Source of the DNA: Burkholderia sp. BCC1644
GTDB lineage: Bacteria > Pseudomonadota > Gammaproteobacteria > Burkholderiales > Burkholderiaceae
DNA length: 64,000 bases
Direction: 5' to 3'
NCBI RefSeq assembly: GCF_902833225.1
Contig: NZ_CADFEI010000018.1
Coordinates: 62,001 to 126,000, forward strand
Shown here: positions 28,377 through 36,576 of the stretch, piece after piece
Position numbering within the stretch: position 1 is the stretch's first letter
Layout: each line of letters begins with the position of its first letter
Position numbers and translations under genes: made by a program
The notes under the pieces: model-generated
The model's input: the letters and a program-made list of their open reading frames with translations, nothing else
Databases searched by the model: none
What the model was told of the DNA's origin: nothing

Positions 28377-28780
28377 ATTACAAGATTTCGACTGAACCGG
28401 GCGCGAAGCTGCGCATCGACAAATGGTTATGGGCGGCCCGCTTCTTCAAGACGCGCTCGCTCGCGACCGATGCGGTCGACAAGGGGCACGTGAAGATCGG
28501 CGGCGCGGCGGTCAAGCCGGCCAAGGAGGTGCGCGTCGGCGACGAGGTCGAGATTGCGATGGACGGCATCGTCTGGCACATTGCCGTGCTTGGCGTATGC
28601 GACGTGCGCGGGCCGGCGAGCGTTGCGCAGACGCTTTACGCGGAAACGGAAGCGGGGCGGGCCGCACGGCTCGCCGAACTGGAGCGGCGTCGCACGTATC
28701 GCGAGCCGGCGGCCGAACTGCACGGCCGGCCGACGAAGCGCGATCGGCGCATCATCGACAGATTTTCTGGTGGGAGCTGA
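28373..28780 (+). CDS. hslR: S4-domain RNA-binding protein, heat-shock protein 15 family
   Basis: A 135-residue protein with one N-terminal S4 RNA-binding domain (LRIDKWLWAARFFKTRSLA, residues 13-31, then GHVKIGG and VRVGDEVEI) and a basic C-terminal tail (RPTKRDRRIID). This is the architecture of Hsp15/HslR, which recycles stalled 50S subunits carrying nascent chains. It overlaps hemH by 4 bp and lies in the heat-shock neighbourhood of hrcA and grpE. Confidence 0.9.
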   Translation: MNYKISTEPGAKLRIDKWLWAARFFKTRSLATDAVDKGHVKIGGAAVKPAKEVRVGDEVEIAMDGIVWHIAVLGVCDVRGPASVAQTLYAETEAGRAARLAELERRRTYREPAAELHGRPTKRDRRIIDRFSGGS

Positions 28781-28913
28781 ACATCTGGTCGAACGTCGCC
28801 CGCGCGCTCCCGTATTCGGTCGTGCGGTCGGTGACAGCTCCCGACAGACAGATGGTGGTGGTGCCGGCAATGAGTACCAGCGCGACCACCGAAATCGCAA
28901 AGGTCAGTTTCAC
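28752..28913 (-). CDS. predicted small membrane or secreted protein, 53 aa
   Basis: A short reading frame on the minus strand starting with GTG. The product begins MKLTFAISVVALVLIAGT, a positively charged start and an 18-residue hydrophobic segment like a signal peptide or a single membrane anchor, followed by a polar tail with two Cys (TTICLSG near residue 22 and the final KICR). A good ribosome site (GAGGGGA) lies about 7 bp before the GTG. The last 29 bp overlap the end of hslR on the other strand. I do not recognise a family. Confidence 0.5.
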   Translation of the reverse strand: MKLTFAISVVALVLIAGTTTICLSGAVTDRTTEYGSARATFDQMFSSHQKICR

Positions 28914-29271
28914 GGTACTCCCCTCGAGAAGAAGGGTGAAAACGGCGCCAGGTGGTGGTTGTAAGGCGTCGGTCAGCTAAGGGTAAACACGCTTTTCCGA
29001 CGCTTGAGTGGAGTGTAGTGCAGCGGGACTGTGCCAAGCTAGTACTTGCCAGGTAAGCGTTGTTACAGCCGGTTTCGCCCGATCTGGCGGACTATGCGGG
29101 CCACGCACCGCCGGGCAGCGCGGTTGTTTCGCGGCATTGGAGAATGCCGGCGAATAACCCTCTTGAATTTGCAGTTTTCACCCTTATTTGCACCAACAAT
29201 GTGCGGTGCCGCCGGGTATACGGTCTGGCGGTTGCCGATTTGGCTTCAACCTCTAATCGACTTTCAGCGAC
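28914..29271. other. intergenic region upstream of grpE
   Basis: About 360 bp without a larger gene. It carries the leader of the small minus-strand gene at the left and the sigma-32-like promoter of grpE at 29162-29188 at the right. I see no CIRCE repeat in it. Confidence 0.6.
29162..29188 (+). promoter_or_regulatory. sigma-32-type heat-shock promoter of grpE
   Basis: CTTGAA at 29162-29167, a 13-bp spacer, then CCCTTATT at 29181-29188. This fits the RpoH consensus CTTGAA-N13-CCCCATNT with a perfect -35 and a good -10. It lies 84 bp upstream of the grpE ATG. Confidence 0.7.
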
Positions 29272-29817
29272 ATGGAAAACACGCAAGAGAACCCGGCTAC
29301 CCAATCGGCCGAAGACATCGGTAGCGAGAAGCAGGCGGCGCAAGGCGCTGCTCCCGCCGCCGAAGCAGCCGACGCGGCGCTCGCGGAGGCTCAAGCCAAG
29401 GTCGCCGAGCTGCAGGAGAGCTACCTGCGGGCGAAGGCCGAGACCGAGAACGTCCGCCGCCGCGCGCAGGACGACGTCTCGAAGGCGCACAAGTTCGCGA
29501 TCGAGAGCTTCGCGGAACACCTGCTGCCGGTGCTGGACAGCCTGGAAGCGGCCGTCAACGATACGTCCGGCGATATCGCGAAGGTGCGTGAAGGCGTCGA
29601 GCTGACGCTGCGCCAGCTGACGAGCGCGCTCGAGAAGGGCCGCGTCGTCGCGCTCAACCCGGTCGGCGAGAAGTTCGATCCGCACCAGCACCAGGCGATT
29701 TCGATGGTACCGGCCGACCAGGAGCCGAACACCGTTGTCACCGTGCTGCAAAAGGGCTATACGATCGCCGACCGCGTGCTGCGTCCGGCGCTCGTCACCG
29801 TCGCCCAGCCGAAGTAA
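29272..29817 (+). CDS. grpE: nucleotide exchange factor GrpE
   Basis: A 181-residue co-chaperone that releases ADP from DnaK. An acidic Ala-rich N-terminus leads to a long dimeric coiled coil (about residues 35-95, AEAQAKVAELQESYLRAKAE). The C-terminal beta-domain holds the family signature NPVGEKFDPHQHQAISMV (about 126-143) and ends in the VTVLQKGYTIADRVLRPALV segment. It is first in the block grpE, thioredoxin-like, dnaK, dnaJ and is preceded by a sigma-32-type promoter. Confidence 0.96.
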   Translation: MENTQENPATQSAEDIGSEKQAAQGAAPAAEAADAALAEAQAKVAELQESYLRAKAETENVRRRAQDDVSKAHKFAIESFAEHLLPVLDSLEAAVNDTSGDIAKVREGVELTLRQLTSALEKGRVVALNPVGEKFDPHQHQAISMVPADQEPNTVVTVLQKGYTIADRVLRPALVTVAQPK

Positions 29818-29827
29818 GGCCTCCGGG

Positions 29828-30220
29828 ATGGTGCCCGCCGGCGTCGATCCGGCCGCGTTCGACGCGTTCGACATGCAGGCGCTCGACGCCGGCACGTTCG
29901 ACGCGGCCATCGACGGCGCGGGCGACGCGCTCGCGGTGGTGTTTTTCTGGGGCGTCGACTGCTTCAACTGCGAGATCGCGAAGAAGGCGATGCTCGCCCA
30001 GTCGGACGCCATCCGCGCACTGGACCTGAAGTGGTTCCATTGCAACGTGTACGAACACCATCAGCTGGGGCGCCGCTTCGGGCTGCACGGCGTGCCGACG
30101 TGGTTCTTCTTCCACCGCGGCAAGCGGCTGGGCCGCGCGACGGGCTGGCATGGCCTCGCGCAGTTCCAGGCGGCCGTGTCGGCGGCGCGGGCGAAGGCCG
30201 CGGCGGCGGCGATCCGCTAG
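29828..30220 (+). CDS. thioredoxin family protein between grpE and dnaK
   Basis: A 130-residue thioredoxin-fold protein. The active-site region is VVFFWGVDCFNCEIAKKA with a CxxC pair (C-F-N-C, about residues 45-48) and the cis-Pro loop HGVPTWFFF (about 86-94) follows. There is no signal peptide, so it should act in the cytoplasm. It starts 10 bp after grpE and so is probably induced with it. CFNC is unlike CGPC of thioredoxin, so its redox partner and potential may differ; a link to protein folding is inferred from context. Confidence 0.85.
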   Translation: MVPAGVDPAAFDAFDMQALDAGTFDAAIDGAGDALAVVFFWGVDCFNCEIAKKAMLAQSDAIRALDLKWFHCNVYEHHQLGRRFGLHGVPTWFFFHRGKRLGRATGWHGLAQFQAAVSAARAKAAAAAIR

Positions 30221-30265
30221 CCGGCGGCGATTGAAAAAATTTAATATCCGCATCGCCTGTCGGGT

Positions 30266-30293
30266 CTTGAAAACGGACCGGACGGACGCATTT
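30266..30293 (+). promoter_or_regulatory. candidate sigma-32-type promoter of dnaK
   Basis: CTTGAA at 30266-30271 and ACGCATTT at 30286-30293, spaced 14 bp. The -35 is perfect and the -10 keeps the CAT core of CCCCATNT. It lies 90 bp upstream of the dnaK ATG, so dnaK can be induced apart from grpE. Confidence 0.55.
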
Positions 30294-30382
30294 CGGGAAC
30301 AGAGTTGAATTCTGGCGTGCGAAACCGCCCAAAAACGCGGGGTTTCGTGCAGCAAACAGGCATTTCTGGAGATTAGGAAAAA

Positions 30383-32335
30383 ATGGGAAAGATCATCGGT
30401 ATTGACCTCGGCACCACGAACTCGTGCGTCGCCATCATGGAAGGCAACCAGGTCAAGGTCATCGAGAACTCGGAAGGCACGCGCACCACGCCGTCGATCA
30501 TCGCCTACATGGACGACAACGAAGTGCTCGTCGGCGCGCCGGCCAAGCGTCAGTCGGTGACCAACCCGAAGAACACGCTGTTCGCGGTGAAGCGCCTGAT
30601 CGGCCGCCGCTTCGAAGAGAAGGAAGTCCAGAAGGACATCGGCCTGATGCCGTACACCATCGTCAAGGCCGACAACGGCGACGCATGGGTCGAGGCGCAC
30701 GGCGAAAAGCTCGCGCCGCCGCAGGTTTCGGCGGAAGTGCTGCGCAAGATGAAGAAGACGGCCGAAGACTACCTCGGCGAGCCGGTCACGGAAGCCGTGA
30801 TCACGGTGCCGGCGTACTTCAACGACAGCCAGCGTCAGGCGACCAAGGACGCGGGCCGTATCGCGGGCCTCGAAGTCAAGCGGATCATCAACGAGCCGAC
30901 GGCAGCCGCGCTCGCGTTCGGTCTCGACAAGGTCGAGAAGGGTGACCGCAAGATCGCCGTGTACGACCTCGGCGGCGGCACGTTCGACGTGTCGATCATC
31001 GAGATCGCGGACGTCGACGGCGAAATGCAGTTCGAAGTGCTGTCGACCAACGGCGACACGTTCCTCGGCGGCGAAGACTTCGACCAGCGCATCATCGATT
31101 ACATCATCGGCGAGTTCAAGAAGGAGCAGGGCGTCGACCTGTCGAAGGACGTGCTCGCGCTGCAGCGCCTGAAGGAAGCCGCTGAAAAGGCGAAGATCGA
31201 GCTGTCGTCGAGCCAGCAGACCGAAATCAACCTGCCGTACATCACGGCAGACGCGTCGGGCCCGAAGCACTTGAACCTGAAGATCACCCGCGCGAAGCTG
31301 GAAGCGCTGGTGGAAGACCTCGTCGAGCGCACGATCGAACCGTGCCGCATCGCGATCAAGGACGCAGGCGTCAAGGTGTCGGACATCGACGACGTGATCC
31401 TGGTCGGCGGCCAGACGCGCATGCCGAAGGTGCTGGAAAAGGTGAAGGAGTTCTTCGGCAAGGATCCGCGCCGTGACGTGAACCCGGACGAAGCCGTCGC
31501 AGTCGGCGCGGCGATCCAGGGCCAGGTCCTGTCGGGCGACCGCAAGGACGTGCTGCTGCTCGACGTGACCCCGCTGTCGCTCGGTATCGAGACGCTCGGC
31601 GGCGTGATGACGAAGATGATCAGCAAGAACACGACGATCCCGACGAAGCACGCGCAGGTGTACTCGACGGCGGACGACAACCAGGGCGCCGTGACGATCA
31701 AGGTGTTCCAGGGCGAACGCGAGATGGCAGCGGGCAACAAGCTGCTCGGCGAGTTCAACCTCGAAGGCATCCCGCCCGCACCGCGCGGCGTGCCGCAGAT
31801 CGAAGTGAGCTTCGACATCGACGCGAACGGCATCCTGCACGTCGGCGCGAAGGACAAGGCGACCGGCAAGGAAAACCGGATCACGATCAAGGCCAACTCG
31901 GGTCTGTCCGAGGCTGAAATCGACCAGATGATCAAGGACGCGGAAGCGAACGCAGCGGAAGACCACAAGCTGCGCGAGCTGGCCGATTCGCGCAACCAGG
32001 GCGACGCGCTGGTCCACAGCACGAAGAAGGCGCTCACCGAGTACGGCGACAAGCTGGACGCGGGCGAGAAGGAAGCGATCGAAGCGTCGGTGAAGTCGCT
32101 CGAGGAAGTGCTGAAGGACACGTCGGCCGACAAGGCAACGATCGACGCGAAGGTCGAGGAACTCGGCAAGGTGTCGCAGAAGCTCGGCGAAAAGATGTAC
32201 GCCGACATGCAGGCCCAGCAGGCAGGTGCAGCCGGCGCGGCCGGTGCAGCTGAAGGCGCGGCCCACGCAGGTGGCGCACAGCAGGCTGCCGACGACGTCG
32301 TCGACGCCGAGTTCAAGGAAGTGAAGAAGGACTAA
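30383..32335 (+). CDS. dnaK: molecular chaperone DnaK (Hsp70)
   Basis: A 650-residue Hsp70. The ATPase domain (about 1-385) begins GKIIGIDLGTTNSCV and has AVYDLGGGTFDVSII (about 192-206) and ILVGGQTRMPKV (about 341-352). The linker DVLLLDVTPL leads to the substrate-binding beta-sandwich and helical lid, and the C-terminus is the usual Gly/Ala-rich tail ending DVVDAEFKEVKKD. Its partners GrpE and DnaJ are encoded on either side. Confidence 0.98.
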   Translation: MGKIIGIDLGTTNSCVAIMEGNQVKVIENSEGTRTTPSIIAYMDDNEVLVGAPAKRQSVTNPKNTLFAVKRLIGRRFEEKEVQKDIGLMPYTIVKADNGDAWVEAHGEKLAPPQVSAEVLRKMKKTAEDYLGEPVTEAVITVPAYFNDSQRQATKDAGRIAGLEVKRIINEPTAAALAFGLDKVEKGDRKIAVYDLGGGTFDVSIIEIADVDGEMQFEVLSTNGDTFLGGEDFDQRIIDYIIGEFKKEQGVDLSKDVLALQRLKEAAEKAKIELSSSQQTEINLPYITADASGPKHLNLKITRAKLEALVEDLVERTIEPCRIAIKDAGVKVSDIDDVILVGGQTRMPKVLEKVKEFFGKDPRRDVNPDEAVAVGAAIQGQVLSGDRKDVLLLDVTPLSLGIETLGGVMTKMISKNTTIPTKHAQVYSTADDNQGAVTIKVFQGEREMAAGNKLLGEFNLEGIPPAPRGVPQIEVSFDIDANGILHVGAKDKATGKENRITIKANSGLSEAEIDQMIKDAEANAAEDHKLRELADSRNQGDALVHSTKKALTEYGDKLDAGEKEAIEASVKSLEEVLKDTSADKATIDAKVEELGKVSQKLGEKMYADMQAQQAGAAGAAGAAEGAAHAGGAQQAADDVVDAEFKEVKKD

Positions 32336-32357
32336 GCCGGGTTGCAATGGCGCCGCA

Positions 32358-32383
32358 CGCCGCGCGTGGAAACACGCGCGGCG
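32358..32383. repeat. 11-bp perfect inverted repeat after dnaK
   Basis: CGCCGCGCGTG and CACGCGCGGCG pair perfectly around a GAAA tetraloop, 23 bp after the dnaK stop. No T tract follows, so in the dnaK-dnaJ transcript it should be an attenuating or 3'-end-protecting hairpin rather than a full terminator. Confidence 0.55.
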
Positions 32384-32600
32384 CGATTGACCAGCGGCTG
32401 AAAAGCGGTCTGTCTTTCCTTCCGGATGGCCGGATCGACTCCACGCCTGGCGGGCTTCGCGGCCCTCCGGGCACATTTGTTTTTTGGCGGGTGCTGCGCG
32501 AGCCGTCCGCGGACGGTGCAGCGCCAGACGAGTCGAGAGACTTTACTGCAGGCGAAAGGAGCCGCCGCGTGCGCGATGCGTGGCGGCACAGTGAATCGAT

Positions 32601-33737
32601 ATGGCGAAACGGGATTACTACGAGGTTCTGGGCGTCGCGAAGAATGCGGGCGACGACGAAATCAAGAAGGCATATCGCAAGCTTGCGATGAAGTATCACC
32701 CTGACCGCAATCCGGACAACAAGGATGCGGAAGAGCATTTCAAAGAGGTGAAGGAAGCCTATGAAATGCTGTCGGATGGCCAGAAGCGTGCCGCGTACGA
32801 CCAGTACGGCCACGCGGGCGTCGATCCGAACATGGGCGGTGCGGGTGCACAGGGCTTCGGCGGCTTCGCGGATGCGTTCGGCGACATCTTCGGCGACATC
32901 TTCGGCCAGGCCGCGGGCGGCGCCGCACGCGGTGGCCGCGGCGGCCCGCAGGTGTATCGCGGCGCCGACCTGCGCTACAGCATGGAAATCACGCTCGAGC
33001 AGGCCGCGCACGGCTACGACACGCAGATCCGCGTGCCGAGCTGGGTGTCGTGCGAGGTCTGCCACGGGTCGGGTGCGAAGCCCGGCACGAAGCCGGAAAC
33101 CTGTCCGACCTGCCATGGCCAGGGCACGGTGCGCATGTCGCAGGGCTTCTTCAGCATCCAGCAGACCTGCCCGAAGTGCCACGGCACGGGCACCTACATC
33201 CCGGAGCCGTGCGTGCATTGCCACGGGTCGGGCAAGGTGAAGGAAACCAAGACGCTCGAAGTGAAGATCCCGGCCGGGATCGACGACGGGATGCGGATCC
33301 GCTCGGCCGGCAACGGCGAGCCGGGCATCAACGGCGGGCCGCCGGGCGACCTGTACGTCGAGATCCACATCAAGCCGCACTCGGTGTTCGAGCGCGACGG
33401 CGACGATCTCCACTGCCAGATGCCGATCCCGTTCACGACCGCCGCGCTCGGCGGCGAGATCGAGGTGCCGACGCTGGCCGGCCGTGCGTCGTTCCCGGTG
33501 CCGGAAGGCACGCAGTCGGGCAAGACGTTCCGCCTGCGCGGCAAGGGCATCAAGGGGCTGCGTTCGAGCATCGCGGGCGATCTGTACGTGCACGTGCAGG
33601 TCGAGACGCCCGTGAAGCTGACCGACAACCAGCGCGACCTGCTCAAGCAGTTCGAGAAGTCGCTGGCCGAGGGCGGTGCGCGTCACAGCCCGCAGAGCAA
33701 GAGCTGGTTTGACCGTGTGAAGAGCTTCTTCGAGTAA
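32601..33737 (+). CDS. dnaJ: molecular chaperone DnaJ (Hsp40)
   Basis: A 378-residue type I DnaJ. The J domain (about 1-70) has the HPD triad in MKYHPDRN. A Gly/Phe-rich stretch (about 75-125) follows. The zinc-binding domain has four CxxCxGxG repeats (CEVCHGSG, CPTCHGQG, CPKCHGTG, CVHCHGSG, about 150-215), and two C-terminal substrate-binding domains complete it. It presents clients to DnaK and stimulates its ATPase. It lies 265 bp after dnaK. Confidence 0.97.
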   Translation: MAKRDYYEVLGVAKNAGDDEIKKAYRKLAMKYHPDRNPDNKDAEEHFKEVKEAYEMLSDGQKRAAYDQYGHAGVDPNMGGAGAQGFGGFADAFGDIFGDIFGQAAGGAARGGRGGPQVYRGADLRYSMEITLEQAAHGYDTQIRVPSWVSCEVCHGSGAKPGTKPETCPTCHGQGTVRMSQGFFSIQQTCPKCHGTGTYIPEPCVHCHGSGKVKETKTLEVKIPAGIDDGMRIRSAGNGEPGINGGPPGDLYVEIHIKPHSVFERDGDDLHCQMPIPFTTAALGGEIEVPTLAGRASFPVPEGTQSGKTFRLRGKGIKGLRSSIAGDLYVHVQVETPVKLTDNQRDLLKQFEKSLAEGGARHSPQSKSWFDRVKSFFE

Positions 33738-33740
33738 AGC

Positions 33741-35606
33741 ATGACTGAAGGTAACGAGAGCGCGTCGTTCGCGCTCTTGGACGATTGCGACTCGACCGCG
33801 TCCGCGCGGTCGAGTCGTTTGTATTCGGGATTCGTGCGCAAACGTGTGTGCACGGATCCGGCGCGGCTCGACGAAATCGATGCGGCGGTCGCGCAGGACC
33901 TGCGCGACGGGCTGCATGCGGTCGTCGTCGGCGATTACGAATTCGGACGCAACCTGCAACGAGCGCAGCCGGGCCATGCCCCGCTGCGCTTTTTGCTGTA
34001 TGCGCATTGCGAGCGCCTGTCGCGCGACGAAGTCGACGCATGGCTCGCGCAGCAGGACGGCGGTGGCGCGCCGTCGATCGCGGGCGTCGCGCATGTCGCG
34101 AAGAGCGTGTCGCGAGACGCGTTCGACGCGGCGATCGGCGCGGTGCACGATGCATTGCGCGCGGGCGATTCGTATCAGGTCAACTACACGTACCGGCTGA
34201 ATTTCGACGTATTCGGCACGCCGCTCGCGCTGTACCGGCGGCTGCGCGCGCGCCAGCCCGTGCGGTACGGTGCGCTGGTTGCGTTGCCCGACGGTGCGTG
34301 CGTCGTGTCGTGCTCGCCCGAGCTGTTCGTCGAGAAGCACGGCGACGTGCTGCGCGCGCGGCCGATGAAGGGCACCGCGCCGCGTTCGGCCGATCCGCGC
34401 GACGATGCGGCGGCTGCCGCGTTCCTCGCGAACGATCCGAAGAACCGCGCGGAAAACGTGATGATCGTCGACCTGCTGCGCAACGACGTGTCGCGGATCG
34501 CGCGCACGGGCACCGTCAAGGTGCCGGCGCTGTTCTCCGTCGAACCGTACGCGTCGGTGTGGCAGATGACGTCGACGGTCGAGGCCGGCTGGCGCGACTG
34601 CACGACGTTCGCGCAGATGCTGCGCGCGCTGTTTCCGTGCGGGTCGATCACGGGCGCGCCGAAGTACAAGACGATGCAACTGATCGACGCGATCGAATCG
34701 ACGCCGCGCGGCCTTTATACGGGCGCAATCGGCTGGCTCGACGCGCCTGGCGACCACGCGGCCGGTTGCGGCGATTTCTGCCTGTCGGTTGCGATCCGTA
34801 CGCTGACGCTCGACGGGGCCGATGCCGACGTCGACCCATCCGGCTCGGCAACGCGGCACCATGGCACGATGGGTGTCGGCGCGGGCATCGTGCTCGACAG
34901 CGTCGCGGCCGACGAATATGCGGAGTGCGAATTGAAAGCGCGATTCCTGACGGATGCCGATCCCGGCTTCCAGTTGTTCGAAACGACCGCGGCCACGCGT
35001 GCGGACGGCATCCGGCATCTCGGCCGCCATCTCGCGCGGCTGCAGCGCAGCGCGGACGCGTTCGGCTTCCGCTTCGACGCCGATGCGTTGCGTGGCGAGA
35101 TCGACGCGCGCTGCGCAGCGCTCGACGGCGGCGATGCTTACCGGATGAAGCTCGCGCTCGCGAAGGACGGCACGATCGAGATCATCGCGGCGCCGCTCAA
35201 GCCGTTGCCGGCGGGGCCCGTCGGTGTGATGCTGGCGTCTGCGCACGGTTTCGCGCCGACCCGCGCGAGCGATGCGCTGCTGCTGCACAAGACCACGCGC
35301 CGCGCCGAATATGACCGCGCGTGGCAGGCGGCCGAGGCGCTCGGCGGTTTCGACATGCTGTTCGTCAACGAACGCGGCGAGGTGACGGAAGGCGGGCGCT
35401 CGAATGTGTTCGTGAAGCTCGACGGCCAGTGGGTGACGCCGCCGCTGGCGTCCGGCGTGCTGCCGGGCGTGATGCGCGGCGTGCTGCTCGACGACCGTGC
35501 GTTCGGTGCGGTGGAGCGCGTCGTGACCCAGGACGATCTTGCACGCGCGCAAGGGCTGCTGCTGACCAATGCATTGCGCGGTGCGCTCGACGCGGTTTTG
35601 AAATGA
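33741..35606 (+). CDS. pabB-pabC: fused aminodeoxychorismate synthase component I and aminodeoxychorismate lyase
   Basis: A 621-residue fusion making 4-aminobenzoate for folate. The N-terminal chorismate-binding domain (about 100-395) has PMKGTAPRS with the catalytic Lys, DLLRNDVSRIA and FPCGSITGAPKYKTM. The C-terminal part (about 410-621) is a fold-type IV PLP lyase, with the PLP Lys in LLHKTTRRAEYD and the signature NERGEVTEGGRSNVFVK. The ATG lies 3 bp after the dnaJ stop, suggesting read-through from the chaperone operon. The glutamine amidotransferase partner PabA is not in the window. Confidence 0.93.
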   Translation: MTEGNESASFALLDDCDSTASARSSRLYSGFVRKRVCTDPARLDEIDAAVAQDLRDGLHAVVVGDYEFGRNLQRAQPGHAPLRFLLYAHCERLSRDEVDAWLAQQDGGGAPSIAGVAHVAKSVSRDAFDAAIGAVHDALRAGDSYQVNYTYRLNFDVFGTPLALYRRLRARQPVRYGALVALPDGACVVSCSPELFVEKHGDVLRARPMKGTAPRSADPRDDAAAAAFLANDPKNRAENVMIVDLLRNDVSRIARTGTVKVPALFSVEPYASVWQMTSTVEAGWRDCTTFAQMLRALFPCGSITGAPKYKTMQLIDAIESTPRGLYTGAIGWLDAPGDHAAGCGDFCLSVAIRTLTLDGADADVDPSGSATRHHGTMGVGAGIVLDSVAADEYAECELKARFLTDADPGFQLFETTAATRADGIRHLGRHLARLQRSADAFGFRFDADALRGEIDARCAALDGGDAYRMKLALAKDGTIEIIAAPLKPLPAGPVGVMLASAHGFAPTRASDALLLHKTTRRAEYDRAWQAAEALGGFDMLFVNERGEVTEGGRSNVFVKLDGQWVTPPLASGVLPGVMRGVLLDDRAFGAVERVVTQDDLARAQGLLLTNALRGALDAVLK

Positions 35607-35659
35607 CGATGTGACGGAGCCGGTACTGCGCTCGCGCCGGCATCTGGACTTTCAGCGCA

Positions 35660-35703
35660 CAAAAAAAAGCGCGGCGCCCCGCAAAGGTCGCCGCGCTTTT
35701 TTA
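35660..35703. terminator. bidirectional intrinsic terminator between pabBC and panB
   Basis: AAAAAAAAGCGCGGCG and CGCCGCGCTTTTTT form a strong stem with an A run on one side and a T run on the other. It lies between two convergent genes and ends both. Confidence 0.9.
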
Positions 35704-35717
35704 TCCGGACTTCTCCG

Positions 35718-36533
35718 TCAGAACGAGTGTTCGGGGCCAGGGAATGAACCGTCCTTCACCGCGCTCACGTAGGCTTCGACGGCTGCCTGAATATTCGGCT
35801 GGCCCTGCATGAAATCCTTCACGAAACGCGGCCGCTTGCCGGGAAACACGCCGAGCATGTCGTGCAGCACGAGCACCTGCCCCGAGCAGTCGACGCCCGC
35901 GCCGATGCCGATCGTCGGAATCTTCAGCATGTGCGTGACTTCGGACGCGACGAGCGTCGGCACCGCTTCGAGCACGACGAGCTGCGCGCCCGCGTCCTCG
36001 ATCGCGCGTGCGTCGCGCAGCAGCTGCGCGGCGCCCGCTTCGGTCTTGCCCTGCACCTTGAAGCCGCCGAACGCGTGCACCGATTGCGGCGTGAGGCCGA
36101 CGTGCGCGCACACCGGCACCGAGCGTTCGACGAGGAAGCGGATCGTATCGGCCAGCCATTCGCCGCCCTCGAGCTTGACCATCTGCGCGCCCGCGCGCAT
36201 CAGCTTGACCGAGTTCGCGAATGCCTCGGCCGGCGTGCCGTACGTGCCGAACGGCAGATCGGCGACGACCAGCGCGCGCGGCTGCGCGCGTGCGACACAG
36301 GCCGTGTGATACGCGATGTCGTCGAGCGACACGGGCAGAGTGGTCGTGTGGCCCTGCAGCACGTTGCCGAGCGAATCGCCGATCAGCAGCACGTCGGTGC
36401 CCGCGCGATCGAGCAGCGCGGAGAAGCTCGCGTCGTAGCAGGTGAGCATTGCGATCTTCTCGCCGGCGTCGCGCATTGCCTGCAGCTTGGGTACCGTCAC
36501 GGCAGGTCGGCTCGATTCCTGGAGATAGGTCAT
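35718..36533 (-). CDS. panB: 3-methyl-2-oxobutanoate hydroxymethyltransferase
   Basis: A 271-residue enzyme of the pantothenate pathway that adds a hydroxymethyl group from methylenetetrahydrofolate to ketoisovalerate. Metal and substrate motifs are visible: MLTCYDASFSALLDRAGTD (about 29-47), LIGDSLGNVLQGH (about 50-62), HVGLTPQSVHAFGG (about 140-153), LEAVP and the GIGAGVDCSGQVLVLHDMLG segment. It is last in the hda-to-panB run, 43 bp after the deoxynucleoside kinase gene. Confidence 0.96.
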   Translation of the reverse strand: MTYLQESSRPAVTVPKLQAMRDAGEKIAMLTCYDASFSALLDRAGTDVLLIGDSLGNVLQGHTTTLPVSLDDIAYHTACVARAQPRALVVADLPFGTYGTPAEAFANSVKLMRAGAQMVKLEGGEWLADTIRFLVERSVPVCAHVGLTPQSVHAFGGFKVQGKTEAGAAQLLRDARAIEDAGAQLVVLEAVPTLVASEVTHMLKIPTIGIGAGVDCSGQVLVLHDMLGVFPGKRPRFVKDFMQGQPNIQAAVEAYVSAVKDGSFPGPEHSF

Positions 36534-36576
36534 GGGAAATCCGGGTCGATGGGTGAAGAACGACAGGCGGGACGCG

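Noticed and set aside
26100..33000. CIRCE element expected near the heat-shock genes
   Set aside because: I looked for TTAGCACTC-N9-GAGTGCTAA and found no match upstream of hrcA, grpE, dnaK or dnaJ.
29795..35552. Large minus-strand frames opposite dnaK, dnaJ and pabBC
   Set aside because: The plus strand encodes unmistakable chaperones and folate enzymes; the opposite frames have no ribosome sites or known motifs.
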